The notes beneath the pieces are model-generated. The model saw only the letters and a program-made list of their open reading frames with translations, was not told the origin of the DNA and ran no database searches. The position numbers and the translations under genes were made by a program. Positions 26,511 to 39,528 of a DNA stretch of 49,644 bases are shown one piece after another (the first letter of the stretch is position 1; every line of letters starts with the position of its first letter). Location of the stretch: NCBI GenBank assembly GCA_017643685.1, contig JAEPMY010000010.1, positions 1-49,644 on the forward strand, given 5' to 3'. Origin of the DNA: Sneathiella sp. GTDB taxonomy: Bacteria; Pseudomonadota; Alphaproteobacteria; Sneathiellales; Sneathiellaceae.

Positions 26511-28022
26511 CTATTTAGCCGCGTGCAGCGAAGACTTGACCATTTCCATGGACGCCTGATGCTGCTCCATCAGATTTGTAACAGACGCATGCATGACATC
26601 CAGGAACGGATCCGGATACACACCAATCCAAAGTGCCACTGCGATCAGCGGTACAAAGATGGCGATTTCACGCTTGTTCACGTCCAGCATTGTTTTCAGA
26701 TCTTCTTTAACAAGCTCACCGAAGACCACCCGGCGATAGAGCCAGAGGCTGTAAGCTGCGCCAAGGATCACACCAGTTGTTGCGAAGAACGCAGTTACTG
26801 TGCTGACCTGATACGCACCGACAAGGATCAGGAACTCACCAACAAAGCCACTTGTGCCCGGCAGGCCAATTGTCGCCATTGTGAAGAACATGAAGATCAG
26901 CGCGTATTTAGGCATCCGGTGAACCAACCCGCCGTAACGGGCAATCTCACGTGTATGCAGACGGTCATAGACCACACCAACACACAGGAAGAGCGCACCA
27001 GAAACAATACCGTGACTGATCATCTGCAGAATACCACCTTCAAGCCCCTGCTGGGTGAAAGTGAAGACACCGATTGTGATAAAACCCATATGCGCCACAG
27101 ATGAGTAGGCAATCAGCTTTTTCATGTCTTTCTGAACCAGTGCCACCAAAGACGTGTAAATGATGGCAACGACGCTCATAAAGAAGACAAGCGGTGTGAA
27201 ATATTCGGAAGCTTCCGGGAACATTGGAATGGAGAAACGAAGCAAACCGTAACCACCCATTTTCAGAAGCACACCCGCTAGAATGACGGAACCCGCTGTT
27301 GGCGCCTGCACGTGAGCATCTGGAAGCCATGTGTGAACCGGCCACATTGGCACCTTAACCGCGAAGGACGCGAAGAAGGCCAACCAGAGCCAAAGCTGCA
27401 GATTGCTATCGAAGTTTGTCGCCATCAATGTTGGAATGTCTGTTGTTCCTGCGATCACATACATTGTGATCATCGCAGCCAGCATCAGAACGGAACCAAG
27501 CAGTGTATAGAGGAAGAATTTGTAACTCGCATAAACGCGGTTCTTACCACCCCAAATACCGATAATCAGGAACATCGGGATCAGACCTGCCTCGAAGAAC
27601 AGGTAGAACATCACCATATCCAGGGCACAGAACACACCGATCATCAGTGTTTCCATGATCAGGAAGGCGATCATATATTCGCGAACCCGTGTTGTGATCG
27701 CATCCCAGCTTGCCAGAACACAAATAGGCATCAGGAATGTGGTCAGAATGATGAACAGCATGGAAATGCCATCAACACCCATATGGTAGTTAATACCACC
27801 GCCCAGCCATTCCGCCTTTTCAACCATCTGGAAACCACCCTGACTATTGTCAAACATGTACCAGATGCCGAGGGACAGAACGAAAGTCACCAGCGTTGTC
27901 AGAAGCGCAACTGCGCGCGCATTCCGTGCTGCCACTTCTTCCTTACCACCTGTCAGCATGATCAATACCACGCCCGCCAGTGGCAGGAAGGTTACCCATG
28001 AGAGAATATTGAAATCAGCCAT
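26511..28022 (-). CDS. nuoM: NADH-quinone oxidoreductase subunit M
   Basis: Antiporter-like proton-pumping subunit of complex I, 503 residues. Key motifs: [20 protein letters not shown] (conserved Glu), [20 protein letters not shown] with broken-helix Lys, [14 protein letters not shown], and [20 protein letters not shown]. It lies between nuoL (3 bp) and nuoN. Confidence 0.98.
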   Translation of the reverse strand: MADFNILSWVTFLPLAGVVLIMLTGGKEEVAARNARAVALLTTLVTFVLSLGIWYMFDNSQGGFQMVEKAEWLGGGINYHMGVDGISMLFIILTTFLMPICVLASWDAITTRVREYMIAFLIMETLMIGVFCALDMVMFYLFFEAGLIPMFLIIGIWGGKNRVYASYKFFLYTLLGSVLMLAAMITMYVIAGTTDIPTLMATNFDSNLQLWLWLAFFASFAVKVPMWPVHTWLPDAHVQAPTAGSVILAGVLLKMGGYGLLRFSIPMFPEASEYFTPLVFFMSVVAIIYTSLVALVQKDMKKLIAYSSVAHMGFITIGVFTFTQQGLEGGILQMISHGIVSGALFLCVGVVYDRLHTREIARYGGLVHRMPKYALIFMFFTMATIGLPGTSGFVGEFLILVGAYQVSTVTAFFATTGVILGAAYSLWLYRRVVFGELVKEDLKTMLDVNKREIAIFVPLIAVALWIGVYPDPFLDVMHASVTNLMEQHQASMEMVKSSLHAAK

Positions 28023-28025
28023 GAC

Positions 28026-29963
28026 TTAGTGTCCACCACCGGATAGGAAGAAGAAGGAAACAAATGCTGCAATACCGATCAGCATCGCGAAGGCGTAGTG
28101 GTAAACATAACCACTCTGCAGCATGGAGGCCCGCTTAGCGAGATCCACAACCCGTGCTGCCACACCATTTGGCCCCAGACCGTCAATGATCATTGTATCA
28201 CCGATGGCCCACAGTTTCTTGCCAAGCCATTTGGATGGACGAACGAAGACATAGTCATACAGTTCGTCGAAATACCATTTGTTCAGCAGGAACTGGTAAA
28301 GGGCGGAGTGTGTTTTCGCCAATTGAACAGGAATGTCTGTACGGCGGACATACATATTCCAAGAGACGAGCAAACCGAGCAGCATCGCGCCAAGTGGAAG
28401 CAGGATCACCCAAAGTGGCGGATGATGGAACTCTTCCATAACTGTATTTGTCTCGCTCAAGAAGATCGCTGTGCCCCAGAACTCTTTGTAATGCTCGCCA
28501 ATGAAGTATGGCGCGAAGACAAAGCCGGCACCCAAAGCACCAATTGCCAGCACATAAAGTGGGATCAACATGACCTGTGGGCTCTCATGGACGTGAGACA
28601 TGACTTCTTTGTCAGCGCGTGGCTTACCGTGGAATGTCATGAATACCAGACGCCAGGAGTAGAAGGACGTCATCACAGCCGCACCAACACCACACCAGAA
28701 TGCATATTCACCAACACCAGGACCGAAGGCGTAAGCTGCCTCGATAATCGCGTCTTTGGAATAGAAGCCGGAGAGGAATGGGAAACCGGTCAGCGCAAGC
28801 GTCCCGATAAACATCATGATGTAAGTGACTTTGATGTGTTTCCACAAACCACCCATTTTCCGCATGTCCTGCTCGTCAGAGACCGCATGGATCACAGAAC
28901 CGGAACCAAGGAACAACAACGCTTTAAAGAAGGCGTGTGTGAACAGGTGGAAAATAGCAATTGGATAAGCCCCAACACCGATCGCGAAGAACATGTAACC
29001 CAACTGAGAACAGGTGGAATACGCGATCACACGCTTGATGTCATTTTGCACCAGACCAATTGTCGCTGCGAAAAACGCCGTAGAGGCACCCACCACAGTT
29101 ACAACAGCAAGCGCCGTCGGAGAGAATTCAAAGATCGGGGAACAACGGGCAACCATAAAGACACCCGCGGTCACCATTGTCGCCGCATGGATCAGCGCTG
29201 ACACTGGTGTTGGACCTTCCATCGCATCTGGAAGCCAGGTGTGCAGGCCAAGCTGGGCAGATTTACCCATAGCGCCAACAAACAGCAGCAAACAGATGGT
29301 TGTCAGGATATCAACTTCAAACCCGAGGAAATTGAAAGTGTTACCCGCTTCGCTTGAGGCCGCGGCAAACACCGTATCAAACGAGATGCTATCAAATACC
29401 AGATAGATCGCCATAATACCGAGCGCAAAACCGAAGTCTCCCACACGGTTCACAACAAACGCTTTCATGGAAGCGGCGTTTGCAGATGGTTTTTTATACC
29501 AGAAACCGATCAGCAGGTAAGAAGCCAGACCAACGCCTTCCCAGCCAAAGTATAGCTGCAGGAAGTTGTCAGCGGTCACCAGCATCAACATCGCAAAGGT
29601 AAAGAGCGACAGATACGCCATAAAGCGAGGTTTGTGCGGATCATGGGACATATAGCCAATGGAATACAGGTGCACCAGAGACGACACCGTATTCACCACA
29701 ACCAGCATAACCGCTGTCAGTGTATCAATGCGTAGGCTCCAGCTTACATCGAAGCTACCGGAATCGATCCAGGTAAACAGTTCGATAGTAAGCGGGTTAC
29801 CGCCAATGGCGACCTGAAAGAAGGCGACCCAAGAGAGGATGGCACTGGTTGCTACCGCACCGGTGGTGACAATCTGGCTGCCACGATCACCGATTTTGCG
29901 GCCGCCAAGGCCAGCAATCAGGGATGCAATCAGCGGAAGGAAGACAATGAGGACGTACATCAT
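28026..29963 (-). CDS. nuoL: NADH-quinone oxidoreductase subunit L
   Basis: Distal antiporter-like pump of complex I with the long lateral helix, 645 residues. Motifs: [14 protein letters not shown]-like sequence ([19 protein letters not shown]), [35 protein letters not shown], and [20 protein letters not shown]. The C-terminal lateral helix region (about 540-645) is present. Two adjacent ATG codons (29963, 29960) can serve as start; AAGG lies about ten bases before the first. Confidence 0.98.
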   Translation of the reverse strand: MMYVLIVFLPLIASLIAGLGGRKIGDRGSQIVTTGAVATSAILSWVAFFQVAIGGNPLTIELFTWIDSGSFDVSWSLRIDTLTAVMLVVVNTVSSLVHLYSIGYMSHDPHKPRFMAYLSLFTFAMLMLVTADNFLQLYFGWEGVGLASYLLIGFWYKKPSANAASMKAFVVNRVGDFGFALGIMAIYLVFDSISFDTVFAAASSEAGNTFNFLGFEVDILTTICLLLFVGAMGKSAQLGLHTWLPDAMEGPTPVSALIHAATMVTAGVFMVARCSPIFEFSPTALAVVTVVGASTAFFAATIGLVQNDIKRVIAYSTCSQLGYMFFAIGVGAYPIAIFHLFTHAFFKALLFLGSGSVIHAVSDEQDMRKMGGLWKHIKVTYIMMFIGTLALTGFPFLSGFYSKDAIIEAAYAFGPGVGEYAFWCGVGAAVMTSFYSWRLVFMTFHGKPRADKEVMSHVHESPQVMLIPLYVLAIGALGAGFVFAPYFIGEHYKEFWGTAIFLSETNTVMEEFHHPPLWVILLPLGAMLLGLLVSWNMYVRRTDIPVQLAKTHSALYQFLLNKWYFDELYDYVFVRPSKWLGKKLWAIGDTMIIDGLGPNGVAARVVDLAKRASMLQSGYVYHYAFAMLIGIAAFVSFFFLSGGGH

Positions 29964-29974
29964 TTTTCTGAGCC

Positions 29975-30283
29975 TTAGCCTTTCATGTGATGGATGTCCT
30001 CAACCGCAATTGAGCCGCGGTTTCGGAAATATACAACAAGGATCGCAAGACCAATCGCCGCCTCACCGGCAGCAACAGTCAGAATGAACAAGGTGAATAC
30101 CTGCCCTACCATGTCATTAAGGAAGGTAGAGAAAGCCACCAGATTGATATTCACTGACAGAAGGATCAATTCGATCGACATCAGGATAACAATCACGTTC
30201 TTACGGTTTAGGAAGATCCCAAAAACGCCAAGTGTCAGAAGAATGGCGGATAGGATCAGGTAATGGGCAAGTCCGATTTCCAT
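29975..30283 (-). CDS. nuoK: NADH-quinone oxidoreductase subunit K
   Basis: Small three-span membrane subunit of complex I, 102 residues. The membrane Glu residues of the E-channel are visible in [20 protein letters not shown] and in [14 protein letters not shown] strong ribosome site (GGAGGGG) precedes the ATG. Confidence 0.98.
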   Translation of the reverse strand: MEIGLAHYLILSAILLTLGVFGIFLNRKNVIVILMSIELILLSVNINLVAFSTFLNDMVGQVFTLFILTVAAGEAAIGLAILVVYFRNRGSIAVEDIHHMKG

Positions 30284-30295
30284 GATTTCCCCTCC

Positions 30296-30910
30296 TTACA
30301 CGCCTTGGCCTGGTTCGACTTTACGAACCGCCATGGCTTCTTCTGGACGACGATAAACCTGATCAGCAATGACCTGTTTCTTAACGCCTGGACGCTGACG
30401 GTGTGTCAGAACAATGGCGCCGATCATAGCCACCAGCAGCACCATACCGGCCGCCTGGAACAGATAGACATATTTGGTATAGAGCAGATTACCGATTTGC
30501 TCTGTGTTGGTCATATTGCTGAGCTCACTTGTCGGCGCAGTCACGACGGTGAGCGCGTCCGGATCAAGGTGCCAACCACCAACAACCAGCAGAATTTCCA
30601 CCAACAGGATGAAGCCAACCAATGCACCGATCGGTAGGTAGTTCAAAAACCCTTGGCGAAGTTCTGAGAAGTTGATGTCGAGCATCATCACCACAAAGAG
30701 GAACAGTACCGCAACCGCGCCCACATAGACGACCACAAGGATCATCGCAATGAATTCAGCCCCTAGCAGCAAGAACAGCGCCGCAGAGTTGAAAAAGGCG
30801 AGGATGAGAAACAGAACCGAGTGAACCGGGTTCTTGGAAGCGATTACCATGAAGGCAGAAGCAACCGTCAGAATTGCAAACAGGTAGAAAGCAAGTGTTG
30901 CCACAATCAT
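30296..30910 (-). CDS. nuoJ: NADH-quinone oxidoreductase subunit J
   Basis: Five-span membrane subunit of complex I, 204 residues. NPVHSVLFLILAFFNSAALF and EFIAMILVVVYVGAVAVLFL, including the pi-bulge third helix, are typical. GAGGAGG lies before the ATG. There are 65 bp between it and nuoI. Confidence 0.97.
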   Translation of the reverse strand: MIVATLAFYLFAILTVASAFMVIASKNPVHSVLFLILAFFNSAALFLLLGAEFIAMILVVVYVGAVAVLFLFVVMMLDINFSELRQGFLNYLPIGALVGFILLVEILLVVGGWHLDPDALTVVTAPTSELSNMTNTEQIGNLLYTKYVYLFQAAGMVLLVAMIGAIVLTHRQRPGVKKQVIADQVYRRPEEAMAVRKVEPGQGV

Positions 30911-30975
30911 GACTTTCCTCCTCTCGCTGGTGTTGACGAATATTTCATTACAGGGGTCACTATTCTCATCCCATC

Positions 30976-31464
30976 TTAGCGATATGGCGTATCAGCGTTC
31001 AGGTTCTGAGCAATTTCCTGCTCCCACCGGTCGCCATTGGCCAACAATTTATCTTTATCGTAGAACAGCTCTTCACGGGTTTCCGTTGCGAACTCGAAAT
31101 TCGGACCTTCAACAATCGCATCCACTGGACAGGCTTCCTGACAGAAACCGCAGTAAATGCATTTAGTCATGTCGATGTCATAACGGGTTGTCCGGCGGCT
31201 GCCATCCTCACGCGGTTCTGCATCAATGGTAATTGCCAGGGCGGGACATGCCGCCTCGCACAATTTACAGGCAATGCAGCGCTCTTCCCCATTGGAATAA
31301 CGGCGCAGGGCATGCTCACCGCGGAAACGCGGGCTGAGAGGTCCCTTCTCGTACGGATAGTTCACCGTCGCCTTGTTTTTGAACATGTAGCTGAAAGTTT
31401 TCGCCATACCCTGGACGATCTCTCCCAACAACAGGCTTCGTGCTTGTTTATCGATTAAGCCCAT
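30976..31464 (-). CDS. nuoI: NADH-quinone oxidoreductase subunit I
   Basis: Peripheral subunit carrying iron-sulfur clusters N6a and N6b, 162 residues. Two 4Fe-4S motifs are complete: [12 protein letters not shown] and [12 protein letters not shown]. The alphaproteobacterial N-terminus ([20 protein letters not shown]) and [11 protein letters not shown] are conserved with the mitochondrial TYKY subunit. It starts 33 bp after nuoH. Confidence 0.98.
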   Translation of the reverse strand: MGLIDKQARSLLLGEIVQGMAKTFSYMFKNKATVNYPYEKGPLSPRFRGEHALRRYSNGEERCIACKLCEAACPALAITIDAEPREDGSRRTTRYDIDMTKCIYCGFCQEACPVDAIVEGPNFEFATETREELFYDKDKLLANGDRWEQEIAQNLNADTPYR

Positions 31465-31497
31465 AATTCTCTAGCCTTCTACCTATATCCATTCTTA

Positions 31498-32523
31498 TCA
31501 AGCTGGAACCATGTCGAACGCGACAAGGAAACCGGCCGTTACAACCACCCAGAATAGGGAGATCGGCAGAAATACTTTCCAACCCAGACGCATCAGCTGG
31601 TCATATCGGTAACGAGGCAGTGTCGCCCGCACCCAGATAAACACAAACAGAAGCGCCGCTACTTTGATACCGAACCAGATCACACCAGGGATCCAGTTAA
31701 ACGGAGCAATATCAACAGGAGGCAACCAGCCACCAAGGAACAGGATCGTGCACAATGCGCACATCAGGATCATGTTCATATATTCCCCAAGGAAGAACAG
31801 CGCGAAGGCCATAGAGGAATATTCGGTCTGATAACCCGCAACAAGTTCCGCTTCAGATTCCGGCAAGTCAAATGGATGCCGGTTTGTTTCCGCAAGAATG
31901 GAAACAAAGAAGATGATGAACATTGGGAACAATGGAATGAAATACCAGTTCAGAATGCCCAGATCCCCTGACTGCGCGCGAACAATCTCGCTGAGGTTCA
32001 AAGAACCAACGCAAAGCAGAACCGTGATAATCACAAATCCAATTGAAACCTCGTAAGACACCATCTGCGCCGCGGAGCGAAGTGCCCCAAGGAACGGATA
32101 ACGAGAGTTGGAGGCCCAACCAGAAATAATAATACCGTAAACACCCAAGGAAGAGATCGCGAACAGGTACAGAATACCCACGTTAATGTCCGCCAGAACC
32201 CAACCATCATCAAACGGGATCACCGCCCAAGCAATCAAAGCAAGGAAGAAAGTGATCATCGGTGCCAGCAGGAACAGAAACTTGTTGGCGCCAGTTGGAA
32301 TAATGGTTTCCTTGAAGAACAGCTTCGCCCCGTCCGCGAACGGCTGAAGCATACCGAACAGACCCACAACATTCGGGCCTTTCCGAAGCTGCATGGCGCC
32401 CATTACCTTACGTTCGTAAAGTGTCAGATACGCCATCGCGATCAGCATAGGAACGACAATCGCCAGAATCTGCGCGAGAATAATAACTGTCGGCAGAAGA
32501 TATGAATTCCAGAACTCAACCAT
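31498..32523 (-). CDS. nuoH: NADH-quinone oxidoreductase subunit H
   Basis: Membrane subunit forming the quinone chamber and the junction to the pumps, 341 residues. Motifs: [59 protein letters not shown] and [18 protein letters not shown] use the ATG at 32521-32523, which overlaps the nuoG stop by 8 bp; the open frame extends 11 codons further to 32556 but that part is inside nuoG and not conserved. Confidence 0.97.
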   Translation of the reverse strand: MVEFWNSYLLPTVIILAQILAIVVPMLIAMAYLTLYERKVMGAMQLRKGPNVVGLFGMLQPFADGAKLFFKETIIPTGANKFLFLLAPMITFFLALIAWAVIPFDDGWVLADINVGILYLFAISSLGVYGIIISGWASNSRYPFLGALRSAAQMVSYEVSIGFVIITVLLCVGSLNLSEIVRAQSGDLGILNWYFIPLFPMFIIFFVSILAETNRHPFDLPESEAELVAGYQTEYSSMAFALFFLGEYMNMILMCALCTILFLGGWLPPVDIAPFNWIPGVIWFGIKVAALLFVFIWVRATLPRYRYDQLMRLGWKVFLPISLFWVVVTAGFLVAFDMVPA

Positions 32524-34579
32524 GTGTTCCTGTCCCCTCTTCACTGTCAGCCGCAAAAGCCTGGCTGCATTCAGCCATGATGCCGCTGGCCCGCGAAATC
32601 GCGTTGGTCAGGTAATTATCGGAAATTGGATTTGTAAACGGTACGTCAGAAACATTGCCGGCCGCGCCGAAGTCACCCCAGGCTGCAGCTGTGACCATAT
32701 CAACATCTGCAAAATGTGGTGCCACTTCGACCATTTTGGCCCGAAGCTCTTCCATTGTGTTATATGGCAATGTTTTACCAGCGACCTCAGACAGTGCGCG
32801 AATGATTGTCCAGTCTTCGCGGGCCTCGCCAGGTCCGAAAACGGCCCGTGTGGAGAGCTGCGGACGACCTTCTGTATTCACCCAGAGACCATCTTTTTCA
32901 GTGTAGGCAACACCCGGCAGAATAACATCTGCCACATGCGCACCTGCGTCACCGTGGCTACCCTGGTAAATCACGAAAGCTTTTTCCAGCTTGGACGTGT
33001 CGATTTCGTCGGCACCCAGCAGGTAAACAACTTCCATCTCACCAGCTTCAGCCGCTGCCAGCATGCCAGCAACGTCTTTGCCGCCTTCGCCCGGAACAAG
33101 TCCAAGATCCAGACCGGCAACGCGAGAAGCCGCAGTATGCAGAACGTTAAAGCCGTTCCAATCCGCACCGATCATACCAGTGTCATCAGCAATTTTCTTA
33201 GCCAGAGCCAGAATTGCCGCGCCATCTTCACGGGTCAAAGCACCCTGCCCGATGATAATCATTGGGCGTTCAGCTTTTTTCAGAACCTCAGCGAAGGAAT
33301 GTTTGCCATTTGCAACATCTTCCAGAGATTTCGCACCCGCACCGATATATTCACGGGCATAAGTCAGATCCACATCTTCACCAATCAGACCGATTGGGAA
33401 TGGACCTTTTTTCCAACGCTTGCGAATTCGTGCATTGATCAGGGATGCTTCGTAGCGTGGGTTTGACCCGACGATCAGCAGCGCATCTGCGTCTTCAATA
33501 CCAGCGATTGTGGAGTTGAAGAGATAAGAGCTGCGAACGCTGGCGTCCAACTTGGCGCCATCCTGACGACAATCAACGCTTGTCACTTCAAATGCATCCA
33601 TCAGGTCTTTCAGCGCTTTCATGCTTTCCGCATCAACGATGTCACCTGTGATCGCGCCGATTTTACCAGCCTCTGTGGCGTTCAGTTTATCAGCAACAAC
33701 CTGCAATGCCTCACTCCATGAAGCGGCTTGCAGTTTCCCGTCTTTGCGAACATAGGGGCTATCCAGACGCTGACGCTTCAAACCGTCATAAGAAAAACGG
33801 GAACGGTCAGAGAGCCACTCTTCGTTAATTTCCTCATTCAGGCGCGGCAGGATCCGCATCACTTCCTGCCCTTTACTGTCGATGCGAATATTTGCACCAA
33901 CCGCATCCAGAGCATCAACGCTTTCCGTTTTGCGAAGCTCCCAAGGGCGCGCTGTAAAAGCGTAAGGTTTAGAAGTCAGAGCCCCAACCGGGCAGAGATC
34001 AATGATGTTACCGGAGAGTTCTGAGTTCAGAGCTTCTTCCAGGTAAGTCACAATTTCCGTGTTTTCTCCGCGGTTTAGCGCACCAAGCTCATCCACGCCC
34101 GCAACTTCGGTTGCGAAACGGACACATCGTGTACAGTGAATGCAGCGTGTCATGGTGGTCTTAATCAGCGGCCCCATGTTCTTTTCTTTTACGGCCCGTT
34201 TGGTTTCGTCATACCGGCTATTGCCGGAACCGTAATACATGGACTGATCCTGAAGATCACACTCACCGCCCTGGTCACAAATTGGACAATCAAGTGGGTG
34301 GTTGATCAGCAGGAATTCCATGGCGCCTTCGCGCCCGTTTTTGACTTTTTCGGTGTTTGTGTGGATCACCATGCCATCCGCAGCAGGCATCGCGCAGGAA
34401 GCAACCAGTTTCGGCGCTTTCTCCATTTCCACAAGACACATACGGCAGTTCCCTGCAATAGAGAGCCGCTCGTGGTAACAGAAACGAGGGATTTCAGCGC
34501 CAGCCTCTTCACAGGCCTGCAACACTGTTGCCCCATTTTCTACAGTGACTTCTACACCATCAACGTTAAGTGTCGGCAT
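32516..34579 (-). CDS. nuoG: NADH-quinone oxidoreductase subunit G
   Basis: Large peripheral subunit with several iron-sulfur clusters, 687 residues. The 2Fe-2S domain ([19 protein letters not shown]) is followed by the His/Cys 4Fe-4S motif ([18 protein letters not shown]), the N4 cluster ([10 protein letters not shown] with IDLCPVGAL), and a molybdopterin-oxidoreductase-like domain (about 220-687) without an active molybdenum site. It lacks the extra N7 cluster Cys set as far as I can see. The ATG has GAGGAG six bases upstream. Confidence 0.97.
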   Translation of the reverse strand: MPTLNVDGVEVTVENGATVLQACEEAGAEIPRFCYHERLSIAGNCRMCLVEMEKAPKLVASCAMPAADGMVIHTNTEKVKNGREGAMEFLLINHPLDCPICDQGGECDLQDQSMYYGSGNSRYDETKRAVKEKNMGPLIKTTMTRCIHCTRCVRFATEVAGVDELGALNRGENTEIVTYLEEALNSELSGNIIDLCPVGALTSKPYAFTARPWELRKTESVDALDAVGANIRIDSKGQEVMRILPRLNEEINEEWLSDRSRFSYDGLKRQRLDSPYVRKDGKLQAASWSEALQVVADKLNATEAGKIGAITGDIVDAESMKALKDLMDAFEVTSVDCRQDGAKLDASVRSSYLFNSTIAGIEDADALLIVGSNPRYEASLINARIRKRWKKGPFPIGLIGEDVDLTYAREYIGAGAKSLEDVANGKHSFAEVLKKAERPMIIIGQGALTREDGAAILALAKKIADDTGMIGADWNGFNVLHTAASRVAGLDLGLVPGEGGKDVAGMLAAAEAGEMEVVYLLGADEIDTSKLEKAFVIYQGSHGDAGAHVADVILPGVAYTEKDGLWVNTEGRPQLSTRAVFGPGEAREDWTIIRALSEVAGKTLPYNTMEELRAKMVEVAPHFADVDMVTAAAWGDFGAAGNVSDVPFTNPISDNYLTNAISRASGIMAECSQAFAADSEEGTGTHG

Positions 34580-34605
34580 ACTTCGCTCCTCAAGTAGCGT
34601 GCCAA

Positions 34606-35886
34606 TCAGGCCGCTTTCACGGCCTTACCGTTTTTAATTCGCTCTTCGATCACAGGGCGGAAATGACGTACCAGACCCTGAATTGGCCATGCAGCCGCGT
34701 CCCCAAGGGCGCAAATTGTATGACCTTCGATCCGTTTAGACACATCAATCAGCATGTCGATCTCTTCCAGATCCGCATCGCCAGTGACCAAACGTTGCAT
34801 CACACGCCACATCCAGCCTGTACCCTCACGGCATGGGGTACACTGACCGCAGCTTTCATGCTTATAGAAGTGCGAGAGACGCTCAATCGCGGCAATCACA
34901 TCTGTGGATTTGTCCATCACAATGACAGCCGCCGTACCAAGGCCACTTTGAACCTCTCGCAGGCTGTCAAAGTCCATCAGGACATCATCGCAAATGCTTT
35001 TCGGAAGAAGCGGAACAGAAGATCCACCCGGGATAATGGCAAGCAGGTTGTCCCAACCGCCGCGAACACCACCCGCGTGCTTTTCGATCAGCTCGCGAAG
35101 TGGAATGCCCATTTCTTCTTCCACATTACATGGATTGTTTACGTGACCGGAGATACAGAACAGCTTCGTGCCTGTATTGTTAGGACGGCCAAGACCCGCA
35201 AACCACTCTGCGCCGCGACGCAGAATTTCTGGACCAACCGCGATGCTTTCCACGTTGTTTACAGTGGATGGGCAACCCCATGCACCAACATTCGCAGGGA
35301 ACGGAGGTTTCAGACGTGGCTGACCTTTATTGCCTTCAAGGCTTTCGATCAGGGCTGTTTCCTCACCGCAAATATAGGCACCGGCCCCGCGATGAACGTA
35401 GATATCGAAATCATATCCGCTGCCACAGGCATTTTTACCGATCAGACCGTCGGCATATGCTTCCTGAATGGCTTCATTCAGGTGAATGGCTTCGTTCACA
35501 AACTCACCACGGATATAGATATAAGCCGCAATCGCGCGCATGGCGAAGCCGGCAACCAGACAGCCTTCCAGAAGACGGTGTGGATCAAAACGCATGATCT
35601 CCCGGTCTTTACAGGTTCCTGGCTCAGATTCGTCGGCATTAACGATCAGATAGTTTGGACGACCATCAGACTCTTTTGGCATAAAGGACCATTTCAGGCC
35701 GGTCGGGAAGCCCGCACCGCCGCGACCACGAAGGCCACTGCCTTTGATCTGCTCAATGATCTCATCATTGCCAATTTCAAGAAGCTTCTTGGTATTGTCC
35801 CAAACGCCCCGACGCTTTGCACCCGCAAGACGCCAGTCGTCCTGACCATACAGATTTGTAAAAATACGATCCTGGTCTTTCAGCAT
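34606..35886 (-). CDS. nuoF: NADH-quinone oxidoreductase subunit F
   Basis: NADH- and FMN-binding subunit with cluster N3, 426 residues. The nucleotide site is [20 protein letters not shown], the FMN region is [29 protein letters not shown] is conserved, and the 4Fe-4S ligands are in [17 protein letters not shown]. Start and nuoE stop share one base (TGATG), so translation is coupled. Confidence 0.98.
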   Translation of the reverse strand: MLKDQDRIFTNLYGQDDWRLAGAKRRGVWDNTKKLLEIGNDEIIEQIKGSGLRGRGGAGFPTGLKWSFMPKESDGRPNYLIVNADESEPGTCKDREIMRFDPHRLLEGCLVAGFAMRAIAAYIYIRGEFVNEAIHLNEAIQEAYADGLIGKNACGSGYDFDIYVHRGAGAYICGEETALIESLEGNKGQPRLKPPFPANVGAWGCPSTVNNVESIAVGPEILRRGAEWFAGLGRPNNTGTKLFCISGHVNNPCNVEEEMGIPLRELIEKHAGGVRGGWDNLLAIIPGGSSVPLLPKSICDDVLMDFDSLREVQSGLGTAAVIVMDKSTDVIAAIERLSHFYKHESCGQCTPCREGTGWMWRVMQRLVTGDADLEEIDMLIDVSKRIEGHTICALGDAAAWPIQGLVRHFRPVIEERIKNGKAVKAA

Positions 35887-36488
35887 CAGGCGTCTCCCGT
35901 TTTCTCTAGCAGAGTTGTTGGGCCACCGACAGGTGCAGAGTTGATACGATCAACCTGCGGTCCATGTGGTGGAACCTCATCTTTCGCCAGCTTATCCAGC
36001 AGAGCAGAGAAGTTCTCGGCGTTCAGATCTTCGTAGAAATCGTCATTCACCTGAACAACAGGCGCATTAACGCAAGCACCAAGGCATTCAACTTCCAGCA
36101 ATGTAAATTTGCCGTCTTCGGATGTTTCACCGTTATGAATACCCAGCTTGTCTTCACAGACTTTTACCAGATCATCACAGCCACGCAGCCAGCATGGTGT
36201 GGTCCGGCAAAGCTGCAGGAAGTATTTCCCGACAGGCTTCAGATTGTACATTGTGTAGAAAGAGGCCACTTCCAGAACGCGCATGTAAGGCACGCCCAGA
36301 TACTGACCGACATATTCAATGCACTCTTTAGAAAGCCAGTTTTCGTTCTGCCGCTGCGCCAGATCCAACAGAGGCATAACAGCACTTTGCTGACGGCCTT
36401 CTGGATATTTCGCAATAAAGACGGCTGCTTTCTCTTTGTTTTCAGGGGTAAATTCGAATGCCTTACCCGTCGTAATAACCTGACTCAT
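35886..36488 (-). CDS. nuoE: NADH-quinone oxidoreductase subunit E
   Basis: Thioredoxin-like 2Fe-2S subunit (cluster N1a), 200 residues. The four Cys ligands are in [11 protein letters not shown] and [10 protein letters not shown]. Overlaps nuoD by 4 bp and nuoF by one base. The C-terminal extension after the fold (about 165-200) is rich in Pro and Asp and is variable in the family. Confidence 0.97.
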   Translation of the reverse strand: MSQVITTGKAFEFTPENKEKAAVFIAKYPEGRQQSAVMPLLDLAQRQNENWLSKECIEYVGQYLGVPYMRVLEVASFYTMYNLKPVGKYFLQLCRTTPCWLRGCDDLVKVCEDKLGIHNGETSEDGKFTLLEVECLGACVNAPVVQVNDDFYEDLNAENFSALLDKLAKDEVPPHGPQVDRINSAPVGGPTTLLEKTGDA

Positions 36489-37663
36489 CGATCCACCTCA
36501 CCGAACACAATATCCAAACTACCTAGGATCGCAGACGCGTCAGCCAACATATGACCACGTGTCAGGAAATCCATTCCCTGCAAGTGGGCAAATCCAGGTG
36601 CGCGAATTTTACAGCGATAAGGTTTGCTGGATCCGTCAGAAACCAGATACACACCAAACTCACCTTTTGGCGCCTCAATCGCGGTGTATGTTTCACCGGC
36701 TGGCACACGAACACCTTCGGTGTAGTGTTTAAAGTGGTTGATGAGCGCTTCCATGGAGGTTTTCATCTCGGTCCGGCGTGGCGGTGCCACTTTCGGATCC
36801 TCAGACAGAACTGGGCCTTCCGGCATGTTGTCCAGACACTGCTCCATGATTTTCATGGACTGGCGCATTTCTTCCATACGCATCAGGTAACGGTCAAAAC
36901 AGTCACCGTTCAGACCAACCGGAATATCAAAGTCCAACTCACCATATACATCATACGGCTGAGCTTTACGGATATCCCATGGCAGACCGGTAGAGCGCAG
37001 CATAACGCCGGAGAAGCCCCAGGCCATCGCCTCTTCCTGTGTAACCACACCAATATCAACGTTCCGCTGCTTGAAAATTCGGTTTTCAGTCAGCAGTGTG
37101 GAGATATCGTCGAGAACTTTTGGAAATTCTTTGATGAAAGTGCGGATGTCATCTTCCAGACCTTCTGGTAGGTCCTGATGAACACCGCCAACGCGGAAGT
37201 AAGCTGCGTGCATCCGCGCACCGCAAACCCGCTCATAGAATTCCATGAGAGTTTCACGCTCAACAAAGCCCCAAAGCATTGGTGTCGTCGCACCAACGTC
37301 CATGGCCTGCGCACAAACGTTCATCAAGTGATTCATCAGACGAGAGATTTCCGCGTAAAGAACGCGAATAAACTGAGCCCGGCGCGGAACCTCGCAGCCA
37401 ATCAGTTTTTCTGCCGCCAGAACAAACCCATGCTCCTGCGCCATTGGTGCGGAATAGTCGAGCCGGTCAAAATACGGCATCGCCTGCATGTAGGTTTTAT
37501 TTTCGATCAGCTTTTCAGTACCGCGGTGCAGAAGGCCAATATGTGAATCAACCCGCTCTACCAGCTCACCGTCCAGCTCAAGCACCATACGCAGAACGCC
37601 GTGAGCCGCAGGGTGCTGCGGTCCAAAGTTCAGGGTATAGTTTTTAATTTCAACTTCTGCCAT
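36485..37663 (-). CDS. nuoD: NADH-quinone oxidoreductase subunit D
   Basis: Forms the quinone site together with NuoB, 392 residues, related to NiFe hydrogenase large subunits but without the metal-binding Cys. Motifs: [51 protein letters not shown] and the terminal [16 protein letters not shown] overlap with nuoC. Confidence 0.98.
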   Translation of the reverse strand: MAEVEIKNYTLNFGPQHPAAHGVLRMVLELDGELVERVDSHIGLLHRGTEKLIENKTYMQAMPYFDRLDYSAPMAQEHGFVLAAEKLIGCEVPRRAQFIRVLYAEISRLMNHLMNVCAQAMDVGATTPMLWGFVERETLMEFYERVCGARMHAAYFRVGGVHQDLPEGLEDDIRTFIKEFPKVLDDISTLLTENRIFKQRNVDIGVVTQEEAMAWGFSGVMLRSTGLPWDIRKAQPYDVYGELDFDIPVGLNGDCFDRYLMRMEEMRQSMKIMEQCLDNMPEGPVLSEDPKVAPPRRTEMKTSMEALINHFKHYTEGVRVPAGETYTAIEAPKGEFGVYLVSDGSSKPYRCKIRAPGFAHLQGMDFLTRGHMLADASAILGSLDIVFGEVDR

Positions 37664-38271
37664 CAGCCCTGCTCCGTCGCTTTTTCATCACCAGGGAGGA
37701 CGTATTCAACGCCTTCCCAAGGGCTTTGGAAATCGAATTTACGGAATTCCTGCGTAAGAGACACTGGCTCATAAACCACGCGTTTCTCTTCTTCGCTGTA
37801 GCGAACTTCCACATAACCGGTCAGTGGGAAATCTTTACGCAGCGGATGACCATCAAAACCATAGTCGGTTAGCATCCGGCGAAGATCAGGATGGCCTTTG
37901 AACATGATACCATACATGTCCCAAGCTTCCCGCTCGAACCAATTGGCCGCAGGATAGACAGAAACGGCACTATCAACAGGTGTCCGTGGGTCTGTCTGGA
38001 CTTTCAGCGTGATCCGCTGATTGTGCTTGAGGCTCAGCAGGTTGTAGACAACATCAAAACGCTGTGCGCGTTCTGGATAGTCCACACCGCAGATATCACT
38101 CAGCACCTGAAATTTGCAGCTTGAATCATCACGGAGGAAAGTCAGAACTTTTTTAATCCCGTCTGCCTTTACACCTACAAACAACTCACCATGTGCGATG
38201 TTTGTATCTGTGATGTCCTCGCCTAGCTCAGCCTTGATATGGGCTGCCAATTCTTTGAGAGCATTATCCAT
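37663..38271 (-). CDS. nuoC: NADH-quinone oxidoreductase subunit C
   Basis: The 30-kDa peripheral arm subunit, 202 residues, separate from NuoD unlike the E. coli fusion. Family signature [11 protein letters not shown]-like ([20 protein letters not shown]), [20 protein letters not shown], and the closing [20 protein letters not shown]. Starts 21 bp after nuoB. Confidence 0.97.
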   Translation of the reverse strand: MDNALKELAAHIKAELGEDITDTNIAHGELFVGVKADGIKKVLTFLRDDSSCKFQVLSDICGVDYPERAQRFDVVYNLLSLKHNQRITLKVQTDPRTPVDSAVSVYPAANWFEREAWDMYGIMFKGHPDLRRMLTDYGFDGHPLRKDFPLTGYVEVRYSEEEKRVVYEPVSLTQEFRKFDFQSPWEGVEYVLPGDEKATEQG

Positions 38272-38292
38272 TATGACGTCCGATCACCGTTG

Positions 38293-38847
38293 CTATCTGA
38301 CGAATGTCCCGGTCCGACGGATCTTCTTCTGAAGTTGGAAGATTCCGTAAACCAGTGCTTCGGCTGTTGGAGGGCATCCTGGTACGTAAACATCAACCGG
38401 AACAATCCGGTCACAGCCACGAACTACAGAATAGGAGTAGTGGTAATAACCACCACCATTTGCACAAGACCCCATGGAGATCACGTAACGTGGCTCTGCC
38501 ATCTGGTCGTAAACTTTGCGGAGGGCTGGCGCCATTTTATTGGTCAGCGTACCCGCGACGATCATGACGTCGGACTGACGCGGTGAACCACGCGGCACAA
38601 CGCCCAATCGTTCCATGTCGTAACGAGGCTGCCATGCGTGCATCATTTCAACAGCACAACAAGCCAGACCAAATGTCATTGGCCACAAGGACCCGGTCCG
38701 CGCCCAGTTTACAAGTTTATCCACCTGCGTAACGACAAAGCCTTTATCGTCCAGCTCCTGGCTGATACCGCGGAAGAACTCATCCTGCTCACCACCGAGC
38801 TCGATGCCGTTTGCGGCCTCAGGCACGCTTGAAGGATTTACTCCCAT
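38293..38847 (-). CDS. nuoB: NADH-quinone oxidoreductase subunit B
   Basis: Holds the last cluster, N2, which passes electrons to quinone; 184 residues from the preferred start. The N2 ligands are visible: tandem Cys in [14 protein letters not shown], then [15 protein letters not shown] and [14 protein letters not shown] choose ATG 38845-38847 (overlap of 10 bp with nuoA, AGGGAG seven bases upstream); an in-frame ATG at 38868 adds seven residues. Confidence 0.97.
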   Translation of the reverse strand: MGVNPSSVPEAANGIELGGEQDEFFRGISQELDDKGFVVTQVDKLVNWARTGSLWPMTFGLACCAVEMMHAWQPRYDMERLGVVPRGSPRQSDVMIVAGTLTNKMAPALRKVYDQMAEPRYVISMGSCANGGGYYHYSYSVVRGCDRIVPVDVYVPGCPPTAEALVYGIFQLQKKIRRTGTFVR

Positions 38848-39203
38848 TCCAGGGCTCCCTTCTTCCATTCATAAACAAAACCGATAGTCAGAATTCCGAG
38901 GAACACCATCATGGACCAGAAGCCAAACATTCCGATATCACCCAGGGACACGGCCCATGGGAAGAGGAACGCTACCTCAAGGTCAAAGATGATGAATAGA
39001 ATTGCAACCAGATAGAAGCGCACATCAAATTGATTACGTGCATCATCAAATGGTTCAAAACCACATTCGTAAGGGGAAAGTTTCTCTGCGTCCGGATGCT
39101 GTCTCGCGACGATCATAGAGGCCACAATCATAATAGTGGCTAGCGCGCCTGCGACACCCAGAAAGATCAAAATGGGCAGGTATTCAAGTAGCAATGCTTC
39201 CAT
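38838..39203 (-). CDS. nuoA: NADH-quinone oxidoreductase subunit A
   Basis: Three-span membrane subunit of complex I, 121 residues, first gene of the operon. [20 protein letters not shown] with the redox-sensitive loop Cys, and [18 protein letters not shown], identify it. It is followed without interruption by nuoB to nuoN, a complete 14-subunit set. Confidence 0.98.
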   Translation of the reverse strand: MEALLLEYLPILIFLGVAGALATIMIVASMIVARQHPDAEKLSPYECGFEPFDDARNQFDVRFYLVAILFIIFDLEVAFLFPWAVSLGDIGMFGFWSMMVFLGILTIGFVYEWKKGALEWE

Positions 39204-39278
39204 CTTATCGATTATAGCGCCCCCTAATCGTAAGAGGATGACCGGATAGCGCTATTCCCTTTAGCTCAGTACAACTGC

Positions 39279-39319
39279 ATTATACTGTTGGGTTATACGG
39301 AAAAAAAGCCAATTAGCAA
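39279..39319 (-). promoter_or_regulatory. Probable nuo operon promoter region
   Basis: In the 235-bp gap before nuoA the minus strand has TTGCTA (39314-39319), 16 bp, TATAAC (39292-39297), and a second, perfect TATAAT at 39279-39284. The leader would be about 70-85 bases. I see no recognisable regulator site in the rest of the gap. Confidence 0.45.
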
Positions 39320-39438
39320 CCTAATTTCGCCATTTTTTTTAACCGTAACTATTCCGCAATGGTATAGGGAAACAGCCTTAATTTCTTATTAATTTTGTTT
39401 TCTTTAGGAAGGGTCAGCGGGGGAGCCACTTTAGTAAG

Positions 39439-39515
<77 letters not shown>

Positions 39516-39528
39516 GCTGTGAGGCCGT

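Noticed and set aside
34570-36036. 488-codon plus-strand frame opposite nuoF
   Set aside because: It is antisense to a fully conserved nuoF with all cofactor motifs; long antisense frames are common over such codon usage and this product resembles nothing.
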